From contig MU069630.1 in the NCBI GenBank assembly GCA_002284615.2, forward strand, positions 8,508-19,994: 11,487 nucleotides of DNA, given 5' to 3'. The position numbers were made by a program, and so were the translations under genes. Numbering within the stretch: position 1 is the first letter of the stretch; the number at the start of each line of letters is the position of its first letter. This DNA is from Dunaliella salina. Its lineage: Eukaryota; Chlorophyta; Chlorophyceae; Chlamydomonadales; Dunaliellaceae. Positions 6,701 through 11,487 of this stretch are shown in pieces. The notes below the pieces were generated by a model. The model had not been told where the DNA came from. It worked only from the letters and a program-made list of their open reading frames with translations, and made no database searches.

Positions 6701-8349
6701 GCTGGAGCTTCAAAATGCATTCCAATGCTCCAATGCTGAGGCAATGCATGTCATCCAATGCTGAGGCAATGCATGTCATCCAATGATGGGGCTTCAGAAT
6801 GCATACCATGGTCCAATCAGTTGTCTGAGCATGCAACATTTTCAATCGTTGTAGACGAAGCTTGTAGGAATGGGCAATGCAATAATGACCTTTAATTGGC
6901 TATGCCCATGATGGTAGTACTGATCACAGTTTTGAATACGCAGGCAGATTGCAGTGGAGCCTGCCTCACACAAGTCTGCCTGCCTCACACAAAATGCTGT
7001 AATGCTGTAGATTCATTATGTCAAAGGTCTGCTCAAATCCACGCGGCATACCATGGAAACCTAGCATGTCCACAAGCTCACGTAAAAAGAAAAAGCAGCA
7101 GCTTGCCGAACATTTGGATGAGGTCTTGATTTGGTGTCCTGTCTGGGCATTGACTTTCTCAGTGTGCAATTCCAAACTGCAGGGTGTTTGCTGGCCAGGA
7201 GTTGTACACGATGTTTCTGAAGGAGCTGATCAAGGAATCCAGAGGGAATGGCTTGTACAGACTCCTTGTCTTAAGCTGGATGCACAGGTACGTGTGGTTA
7301 TGGGCTAGCACCCTGCTGGTTGCAATAGCACCCCAAGAATGCAGTGCCATTGAGTTGTTGCAGAAGCTGCTCCAGAGAGTGTACTCCCTGATTTCCTTCC
7401 ATTCCTTCCGTGCTCAATGCAGTGCGTTTGATTTCCCATCGCCTGTTTGCAGCTTTTCTTAAAATGGGAAAACGTGTACAGCCAATTCAATGTGAACAAT
7501 CATTTTTTATATCCAAAAGGGTATTGAGACATGGGAACGATGAAGAATGATCACAATGTGTACTTCTTTTTTGTGTGGCTTTACTAGCATTGTCAATTAG
7601 AGTGAAGGACGGCCTGCTTTCTGCGTTTGACTCCCTTGCCTGCAATGTTTAACCAGACTTGGTTCTTGCGTGCACAGCTGGTACGAGACCTTGTCGGAGC
7701 AAGAGCCTATCATCCGCAAAAAGGCCTTGTTCTACAGGACTATCCTTGCAAGCCTGCCCCCTGAGCGCCTGTCCTACGAGGACTATCAGAAGGTGAGTCC
7801 TTTTGCCAGTGAATGACCCCAGGATATTCCAAGCCTTTCCCCTTTGGTGGGACTCACTGTTAGTGTTAGCGCTGACTGTTACTAACAGTCTGTTGGGCCT
7901 CTCCTTAATGCACACAGGCTGTGTCCAGCGTAGACATTTACTTTTCTTTTTTTTGCTTTCATAAGGAAATGGACCCAAAATATCTTTGCCCTGTGCCCTG
8001 GTCAATGACTGCAGGACAAGTGTACAGCAGACAATTCCACTTATGAAACTCAATTCACCCTATGCCCTGGTCCATGACTGCAGGACAAATGTACAGTAGA
8101 CACTTCCACTTTCAAAACTTAATCCGCCATGTCATGGATGCGACAAACGTTACCTTGTATCACCAAATCCATCTTGGTTACAAAGCTCATGAAGGAGGCA
8201 ATTAGTGAATCGTGCCCTTTGAACCGCATTCGACATCTCTTTGCAGCAAGTCGACACCAAGATTGATGTTTGGGCTTTTAAGGGAGCCGTGCGTTCCATC
8301 CTGGACGAAAGCGTGCTTGATGTGATCGGCAATCAGCTCATCCCCTCAG
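567..8349 (+). CDS. Split gene for a putative nucleotidyltransferase-fold protein (partial, eight exons)
   Basis: Exons at 567-750, 1090-1192, 1964-2160, 2764-2857, 5961-6274, 7183-7287, 7678-7792 and 8247-8349 join in frame to about 404 residues. Numbering from the first full codon (569), the visible motifs are LAGGAV (GG at 74-75), KDFDMF (DxD at 89/91), RLFETPAQ (185-192), VVHGFDLDAC (193-202) and SPSYEYRLLKY. The GG, DxD and later acidic FDLD order is that of polymerase-beta-like nucleotidyltransferase domains. The HGFD(I/L)D plus SPSYExRLxKY pattern matches, from memory, a family in protist and giant-virus multidomain proteins. The substrate is unknown. No signal peptide or membrane segment was seen. 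All internal junctions are GT-AG except the third donor (AT). The start codon and last exon(s) are not identified. An in-frame ATG at 635 is a possible start if exon 1 is the first. The splice pattern is inferred, not observed. Confidence 0.65.
727..886 (+). repeat. 118-bp duplication of the exon 1 end and donor
   Basis: TCTGCAGGCTGATGGCATCC at 727 recurs at 845 as TCTGCATGCTGATGGCATCC, and the match runs through GGGTTCACTTGC. In the second copy the donor CATGGTGGGT reads CATAATGGGT, so its GT is lost. A related TTATG(C/T)(G/T)CTGACAG motif occurs at about 773, 830 and 985, so the duplication may be older and more complex than two copies. Confidence 0.75.
1090..1192 (+). CDS. Exon 2: GG and DxD motifs of the nucleotidyltransferase fold
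   Basis: Acceptor GCCTCAG ends at 1089 and donor GTAAGT starts at 1193. The exon is one base plus 34 codons. It encodes GIVLAGGAVASFVSPG followed by PKDFDMFLV. A hydrophobic strand leading into GG, then a DxD-hydrophobic strand about 14 residues later, is the signature of the polymerase-beta-like nucleotidyltransferase superfamily. Here both aspartates (DFD) are present, so catalysis is not excluded. The exon begins in phase 2 (matching exon 1) and ends in phase 0 (matching exon 3). Confidence 0.65.
1193..1658. other. Intron 2, upstream part, no gene seen
   Basis: This stretch of 466 bases runs between the exon 2 donor and the first exon 3-like copy. I see no convincing exon or element. Bases ~1610-1658 (GCAAAAAG followed by CTTTGCAG) may be a badly decayed extra unit of the exon 3 array. 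Confidence 0.5.
1659..2050 (+). repeat. Exon 3 acceptor array: three units plus the functional copy
   Basis: Units 1659-1765 (107 bp), 1766-1855 (90 bp) and 1856-1963 (108 bp) precede the real exon start at 1964. Each has a GTGCCAA exon-like start, the GATGCAGACAAGCACT-type segment (degenerate in unit 1), the AACCAGCT(G/C)CTG segment and then a pyrimidine tract and acceptor (TTTTTGCAG, or TATGTAG before unit 3). The break between exon and intron parts is at GCTGCCCT, where the functional copy continues into AAAGGACCAC instead. The upstream units carry one-base indels and are not full coding copies. Confidence 0.85.
1964..2160 (+). CDS. Exon 3: helical linker region
   Basis: Acceptor TTTTTGCAG ends at 1963. 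The exon is 65 codons plus two bases. It starts VPSSKDADKHSKDTEREQ, goes through a likely amphipathic helix (AVLVNQLLAALKDHV), a Gly/Ser/Lys-rich turn and GEELQAFAVSKIHVLNTIIA, which could be a beta strand of the same fold. In phase terms it must end at 2160, where tc plus the g of exon 4 makes Ser. The following bases are ATAATT rather than GTAATT, and reading on hits TAA at 2162-2164. The donor is therefore either mutated, non-canonical (AT-AG) or misread. Alternatively, the exon is terminal, with a TGTAA at 2181-2185 as a possible polyadenylation signal of the green algal type. The acceptor is the last of four tandem copies. Confidence 0.55.
2165..2763. other. Intron 3, no gene seen
   Basis: No exon or element is recognisable. 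The open stretches on either strand are short and not protein-like. The 3' end carries a clear pyrimidine-rich tract (about 2738-2763). Confidence 0.5.
2764..2857 (+). CDS. Exon 4: RLFETPAQ strand before the HGFDLD motif
   Basis: Acceptor CTTCCTTCAG ends at 2763, after a T/C-rich tract; the donor GTGTGC starts at 2858. One base plus 31 codons encode NKPKEDGEEGKV followed by QGQVILRLFETPAQ. Joined in phase 0 to exon 5 this gives RLFETPAQVVHGFDLD. That is the expected order for the family (a strand with Arg, a (S/T)P turn, then HGFDxD) and is the strongest support that exons 4 and 5 belong together across a 3.1-kb intron. Confidence 0.65.
2987..4273 (+). mobile_element. TIR element copy A (non-autonomous), split by copy B
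   Basis: The 5' part, 2987-3240, begins CAGAGGGGGGGCAACTGAG. The 3' part, from about 3884 to about 4273, aligns with the remainder of copies B and C (AAAGAAATGGGGTAAG, TTTCCTATTTTCGAATA, ATGGTTGACATGCTCAGG). Leaving out the insert and one target duplication, its length is about 635 bp. The 3' terminus (CCCCCCTGGAG) is eroded and no target duplication can be matched. There is no coding capacity. It lies in intron 4 in the same orientation as B and C. Confidence 0.75.
3241..3883 (+). mobile_element. TIR element copy B, 643 bp, nested in copy A
   Basis: It begins CAGAGGGGGGTAACTGAGG and ends CAGTTGCCTCCTCTG, an imperfect ~15-bp terminal inverted repeat. It is flanked by GGAATATCA (3232-3240) and GGAATATTA (3884-3892), a target duplication of 8-9 bp with one C-to-T difference. 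The CAGAG terminus and ~8-bp duplication resemble hAT elements; a 9-bp duplication would point to Mutator-like elements instead. It contains no transposase, so it is MITE-like. Confidence 0.85.
4274..4740. other. Intron 4 between the mobile elements and the exon array
   Basis: No supported gene. One 51-base exon-like piece at 4341-4391 has an acceptor (GGTTGCAG), an open frame (KDQQKVEASDARCIKNM) and a possible donor (ATG/GTGCAC), in phase 0 at both ends. It is too short and would split the HGFDLD domain, so it is not called as an exon. Confidence 0.4.
4741..6060 (+). repeat. Exon 5 acceptor array: nine ~128-bp units plus the functional copy
   Basis: Units start at 4816, 4941, 5069, 5195, 5323, 5449, 5577, 5705 and 5833. 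Their lengths are 125, 128, 126, 128, 126, 128, 128, 128 and 128 bp; the functional copy begins at 5961. Each unit reads GTTGTGCACGGCTTTGACC at the start, continues as exon 5 for about 95 bases to CACTGC(C/A)-type sequence, then CATATTGCACGCTTTCTTTG and a TTGCAG or GATGCAG acceptor. A decayed part-unit occupies about 4741-4815. Units 3-4 and 5-6 share 126/128 lengths and variants, so a 254-bp dimer was duplicated. One N lies at 5799. Confidence 0.95.
5961..6274 (+). CDS. Exon 5: HGFDLD and SPSYEYRLLKY core domain
   Basis: Acceptor TGTGTTGCAG ends at 5960 and donor CTG/GTGAGT starts at 6275. The exon encodes 104 codons plus two bases. It opens with VVHGFDLDACRLLFDGKEVW, then ATEAALRAL, LRQSPSYEYRLLKYAERCG and LRILVPGLHKEVVDAV. 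FDLD supplies a further acidic pair for the nucleotidyltransferase-like site, and SPSYExRLxKYAxR is a conserved helix in the family as I remember it. The exon is the longest and best supported in the window. Its first ~95 bases are the last copy of a ten-copy array, and its last ~130 bases are duplicated downstream. It is the only copy that continues into CMLVEPLRQSP; the other nine run back into intron-like sequence. Confidence 0.8.
6141..6480 (+). repeat. Duplication of the exon 5 3' end plus donor
   Basis: The exon segment from about 6141 through donor 6275 and into about 6290 is repeated at 6291-6423, with a partial third copy at 6424-6480. AAAGATG(A/C)GCAGTGC occurs at ~6197 and ~6328, TACTGGTGAGTTTT at 6270 and 6404, and GGCTTGCACAAGGAGGTTGT at ~6149 matches GGCTTGCACGAGGAAATTGT at ~6431. 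The second copy keeps an open frame (SALSHMSETVPCFVTHSG) and a good GTGAGT donor. As a cassette after exon 5 it would hit TAA at once, so it is probably a dead copy. Confidence 0.85.
6481..7182. other. Intron 5, remainder
   Basis: No exon is seen. It contains a perfect 25-bp tandem duplication (CCAATGCTGAGGCAATGCAT core, units 6730-6754 and 6755-6779, with a third partial copy from 6780) and a short CTGCCTCACACAA doublet near 6960-6990. Confidence 0.6.
7183..7287 (+). CDS. Exon 6
   Basis: Acceptor AAACTGCAG ends at 7182 and donor GTACGT starts at 7288. One base plus 34 codons plus two bases encode VFAGQELYTMFLKELIKES and GLYRLLVLSWMH, probably helical. The single G at the start completes a Trp codon with the TG that ends exon 5, so the phase agrees. 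A second acceptor at 7198 (GGCCAG) would also be open but would break this phase. I do not recognise the sequence as a separate domain; it follows the core fold. Confidence 0.65.
7678..7792 (+). CDS. Exon 7
   Basis: Acceptor GCGTGCACAG ends at 7677 and donor AAG/GTGAGT starts at 7793. One base plus 38 codons encode WYETLSEQEPIIRKKALFYR and SLPPERLSYEDYQK. The leading C completes a Ser codon with the AG that ends exon 6, and the exon ends in phase 0. The charged helix-rich content and clean splice sites make it a convincing coding exon, but its function is unknown. Confidence 0.7.
7856..7889. repeat. Inverted repeat in intron 7
   Basis: ACTGTTAGT at 7856-7864 and ACTAACAGT at 7881-7889 form a perfect 9-bp stem with a 16-base loop. 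It is intronic and has no T-run after it. Its role is unknown. Confidence 0.6.
7986..8124 (+). repeat. 69-bp tandem duplication in intron 7
   Basis: GCCCTGGTCAATGACTGCAG at about 7995 recurs 69 bp later as GCCCTGGTCCATGACTGCAG. The match extends through GGACAA(G/A)TGTACAG(C/T)AGACA and TTCCACTT. It is non-coding. Confidence 0.8.
8247..8349 (+). CDS. Exon 8, last one identified
   Basis: Acceptor CTCTTTGCAG ends at 8246 and donor TCAG/GTACGA starts at 8350. The exon is 34 codons plus one base: QVDTKIDVWAFKGAVRSILD followed by ESVLDVIGNQLIPS. The phase 0 start matches exon 7. It ends in phase 1, so at least one more exon must follow. None is convincing before the window ends. Confidence 0.65.
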
Positions 8350-8355
8350 GTACGA

Positions 8356-9480
8356 GGAAATACTCGTCAGACAAGCCACGCCGGAGCTGCTCAGGCATAT
8401 GCAATCCACACATGTTGTCCTCGGACATGATCATCTGGTTCCCACAATTAAGGAAAGGTAGTTATTGAAAAGAGGAGATACTTTTTGGCCTAACCACACC
8501 AGAGCAACTGAGGCACATGCAACCCACCATGGTGCCCTAGGCCACAATCAACGGGGTCCCACAGGATAGAAAAGATACTTGTTGAGCAATCCACCAGAGC
8601 TACTCAGGAATACAGGCATACACAATTCACCAGAGGGGGGCAACTGAGGCCCCAAAGAAGGTGTTTTTTGCATACTCCTTGCTTAGGTGCCCCGCGACAG
8701 GCAATTTTGAAGCTTTAGTTGCTCTACTAGCTGATACCTTGAGAATTAGGGTTTCGCATCTGCCAGTCATGGGGCACGTGCCTAATCAACCACAGCATGA
8801 ACCCTAGTTTTCACCACCAAGTCTCCATTCCAGATCATTCACTGCACCAAATTGGGTGAGTTTTAGTGGTGTGGAGTCCTGGTAATAAAGGAATGTCACT
8901 AAAAAAGAAATGGAGTGAAAAGATCAAGTGGTTTGTGAGATTAAATATTTCAGCCATTTCATCCCTTGATAGATTGCATCATAGGGGGTGCCATAAAGGA
9001 CAAAATTTGACCTCCTTCTTTCCTACTTTTGAATATGCAGGATGTTAGCATACCATGTAAGGGTTATGTTGAAATATTTTGGGGGGGTGAAAATGGCCCC
9101 GGAGTGGAGCTGTGGGCCGTGTTGGGATGATCTGAAGTCAGGGGGGGCAGAGTGATCTGGGGTCCTCCCATTTTCATCATTTTTTAGTGAACATGATAAT
9201 TCATGGGATAAAAATGGTTGGCATGGTCAGATTTAAGAAAGGAAGATGGGAAAGAGCATGTCTGGCAAATCGGCCAGCTGACCCCCTCTGACAATTCATT
9301 ATTGATGCCCTAGGACATGATCAGCTGATTCCCATGAATAAGGAAAGATAGTTATTGGGCAAATCACACAGAACTCAGGCTCATTCAATTCACAGTTGAT
9401 TTCGAAGACATGATCAGCCGACTCTCATAGATCAGGAAAGACAGTTGTTGGGCAAGCCACTCCAGCATGGATTTGGCATG
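8356..9480 (+). repeat. Degenerate ~90-115 bp tandem repeat, interrupted by copy C
   Basis: About four units, beginning just after the exon 8 donor, share AAGCCAC(A/G)CC(A/G)GAGCT, CTCAGG, CA(T/C)GCAATTCAC, GGACATGATCA and AAGGAAAG(A/G)TAGTT(A/G)TTG segments. Clear GGAAAG-type unit starts occur near 8452, 9351 and 9433. The mobile element at 8631-9290 sits inside one unit. No coding content. Confidence 0.7.
8631..9290 (+). mobile_element. TIR element copy C, 660 bp
   Basis: It begins CAGAGGGGGGCAACTGAGG and ends CAGCTGACCCCCTCTG; 14 of 16 terminal positions are inverted matches. ACAATTCAC (8622-8630) and ACAATTCAT (9291-9299) flank it as an 8-9 bp target duplication. The interior aligns with copies A and B (TTTCACCACCAA, AAATGGAGTGAAAAGATC, TTTGAATATGCAGGATGTTAGC, ATGGTTGGCATGGTCAG). 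No transposase. Confidence 0.85.
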
Positions 9481-9611
9481 TAGAAACAGAGCAGACACTG
9501 TTTTGCCTGTTGACCCCAGTGGTGATTTCTTACTTGTAAAGAAGAAAGGAAGATGAGCTCGGAAAGCCACTTCAGAATTGATTTCAAATCAGTGATTTGG
9601 CCACTTCATAA

Positions 9612-9710
9612 TTAGGGTTCGCACAAACGTTATGTGACGAAATGGTTTCACGTTATATAACCATATATATCGTTATATAACGTTACAAATGTTATATACG
9701 TTATATACTC
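9612..9710. repeat. ACGTTATA-rich block, left
   Basis: Repeated ACGTTAT, CGTTATATAACGTTA and GTTATATACGTTATATA motifs, many of them palindromic, follow TAGGGTTCGCAC at 9612. A similar block lies at 10611-10667. The arrangement suggests subterminal repeats of a DNA transposon around the transposase fragment between them, but no matching terminal inverted repeat could be found at the right end. Confidence 0.5.
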
Positions 9711-9970
9711 AGATTTCAAGTTCAGCAAATCGCAAATTCAAGGGTATCACTGGATAGCTCTCAATGAGTAGAGACCGTTAACCCAATTTACTTTGAGCAA
9801 AAATTGAGATGGTGACTAAAAAAAGTGTCTGAAAATCAGAGTTCGCGCCAAGCGCGTAAAACATCCTTTTCTCAAGTCATCATCCTGCACAACTTCACAC
9901 TCTCCTAGCCCTGCATTCTACGCATGTCCTGACCAAAATCACACTCTGTTTGCTTGCACTCAGCATGTGT

Positions 9971-10502
9971 CTACAGCCTGTTCATCAAGCGCTCCAATGT
10001 TATTATCCAGATATGCGTGAGAGAGCATGACTGGACCCTCTGCAGTGCACCAATGCTGTTGATGTTGGTGCGAACGAAGGCCAGCTTCTTCGCGCGCTCC
10101 AGCTGGAGGGTCAGGCGATTCTTGGCTTGGTAAAAATTCGCGCAGAGATGCTTGGCCTGCTTCCACACGCAGGCCCTTGCATCCACCATGTGTAGTGGTC
10201 CCTGGCAGACTTGGCAGGGTTGTCTGGGTCCTTCCCGTACACTGCCTCTCCGCCCCTGTTGCACACGTGTGCACCAGCCTGCACTGCAAAGGCTTTGGGG
10301 CTTTGGGGCCTCTCCTCATCAACGCAGGCTTCAACCATGCCCAATACTCAGCGCGACCTCTCCCGCCACTGGACATAGAGCTCAGCTTAGCTTGCCTAAG
10401 CTGTGCTGCACTTTCCGGCGCCTCAAATTTCTCCCTGTCCTCCCTGGCCTCTTCTTCTTCATCCTCCACCTCCCTCGTCACCCAAACCTGCCTCAGCAAC
10501 AC
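9971..10502 (-). pseudogene. Decayed hAT-like transposase fragment
   Basis: On the - strand, 10058-10126 encodes AKNRLTLQLERAKKLAFVRT. This resembles the C-terminal dimerisation region of hAT transposases (a K-x-RNRL...ERA-x-KL-hydrophobic pattern followed by Asn). Upstream pieces lie in different frames: YGKDPDNPAKSARDHYTWW near 10200-10250, and an acidic EVEDEEEEAREDREKFEAPE stretch near 10400-10480. At least one frameshift is therefore needed. No BED finger or catalytic residues are visible. The family call rests on one short motif recalled from memory; the segment could belong to another element type. Confidence 0.35.
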
Positions 10503-10610
10503 TTACAAATTCATTCATCCTCATTAATTCGACTGAACACCTCACTGTCACGAACCTCAAAGGATTGCAATCACGAAATCGTGAAATTCCATTGTGAAGT
10601 TCTTCGAACA

Positions 10611-10667
10611 TTACGTTTTATAACGTTATACAGAACGTTATTTATGACGTTATATATAACAAATAAC
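10611..10667. repeat. ACGTTATA-rich block, right
   Basis: TTACGTTTTATAACGTTATA, GAACGTTATTTATGACGTTA and TATATAACAAATAACG form a mirror of the block at 9612-9710. Confidence 0.5.
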
Positions 10668-10669
10668 GG

Positions 10670-11487
10670 CACGTTTCCAACACTTTGGGATTAATTTCGA
10701 ATTAATCACCCCAGAATTAATCACACTCGCGTTTCCAACAACCTCCTCTACGTGATTAATTGGAATACGTCCACATCAACACATCTGTACACACTCAATT
10801 GCTAACAAATACAAATGTGTAGCACTACATGGAAGACCAGACCCTTATTGGCTCCATCAGGAAGATGTGCTGCAGAGCCTGTCTTTGCTGGAGGCACTCC
10901 CTAACAAGCACATCCCCTGGTATCACACCCACTCCTCCAACACAGCAAGAATCTTGCTTTGTTGCACATAATGGGGACTCTTCTGTACTAAGGGTATGCT
11001 CCCCTCCAACCATGCAACATTATTGTGATATGGGAAGGCATACATCTGGGAGGCCATATGGGAAGGATGGTTGACTGTAAGAATTCTCAGCCTGCTGGCC
11101 ATGATGATTAATGACAAGAATCAAGCTCTTCAGATTCACACTCTCTGGTCTATTACAATCCCAATTGATGTGCAGAGCCAAAGTAAAACAAGCACTGAGT
11201 AATTACTGAATCAGCATCATGAGGCATCATAATCAATTTTTAACGGGTAGCACCTGTCCTGGATGCACAGGTTGCCTATGGCATAGGAAAATGGTTGTAA
11301 CTTTCGAGCGTAATGCTGATTCTGTAATTGTTGAGTGCTTGCAAAGCTTAGGCTGAGCACTCTAACAAGACAAAATCAGAGAGTGTTTGCTGATTAGTTT
11401 GACCATCTGTGCCATCTTCTGTGCGAAAATTCACCTGTGCCTGTGTGCATGCATGCATGCGTGTGCGTAGCTGTTGATGAAATTTGC
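10670..11487. other. Right end, no gene seen
   Basis: The only structured items are a perfect palindrome (GATTAATT-TCG-AATTAATC, 10689-10707), a repeated CGTTTCCAACA (10671 and 10730) and a CATG microsatellite near 11446-11459. Open stretches on both strands are short and not protein-like. Confidence 0.5.

Noticed and set aside
9964..10130. Possible exon 9 on the + strand (acceptor CACTCAG, CVYSLFIKRSNVIIQ in matching phase)
   Set aside because: The phase fits exon 8, but the stretch is antisense to the transposase fragment, has no clear donor and ends at a stop with no domain similarity. A chance match is likely.
10829..11117. Short ORFs on both strands near the right end
   Set aside because: 60-80 codons, mutually overlapping, with no splice support or recognisable motif.

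Overview
The window looks like nuclear DNA of a eukaryote, most likely a protist and perhaps a green alga. This rests on short exons (about 95-315 nt) separated by GT-AG introns of 0.3-3 kb, TTTGCAG/TTGCAG-type acceptors, abundant non-coding tandem repeats and small dispersed elements. No bacterial operon, rRNA or tRNA was seen. The assignment to green algae is a guess.

The main content is one split gene on the + strand, running from about 567 to beyond 8349. I rebuilt eight exons by eye: 567-750, 1090-1192, 1964-2160, 2764-2857, 5961-6274, 7183-7287, 7678-7792 and 8247-8349. All seven junctions keep the reading frame, through phases 2, 0, 2, 0, 2, 2 and 0. They give about 404 residues, with both ends open. 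The protein carries a GG motif, a DFD motif, an RLFETPAQVVHGFDLD block and an SPSYEYRLLKY block. This pattern fits a nucleotidyltransferase-fold (polymerase-beta-like) domain that I recall from multidomain proteins of protists and large DNA viruses. The substrate is unknown.

The striking feature is that several exon borders of this gene are flanked by tandem arrays that each contain the splice site. Exon 5 is preceded by nine units of about 128 bp, each made of the last ~30 nt of the intron plus the first ~95 nt of the exon. This gives ten TTGCAG-type acceptors in a row. Exon 3 is preceded by three units of the same design (90-108 bp), and exon 1 by a 26-bp array that runs into it. Exons 5 and 1 also have mirror-image duplications of their 3' end plus donor site. 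Frame analysis shows that only the last acceptor of the exon 5 array gives a full-length product.

The 3.1-kb intron before exon 5 also holds two nested copies of a roughly 640-bp terminal-inverted-repeat element (2987-4273, interrupted by 3241-3883). A third copy lies at 8631-9290, inside a degenerate ~100-bp tandem repeat downstream of exon 8. These elements begin CAGAGG, have 8-9 bp target duplications and contain no gene. At 9600-10670 there is a decayed hAT-like transposase fragment on the - strand between two ACGTTATA-rich flanks. The rest (1-353, 1193-1600, 2165-2763, 4274-4740, 6481-7182, 10670-11487) holds no feature I can support beyond minor repeats.
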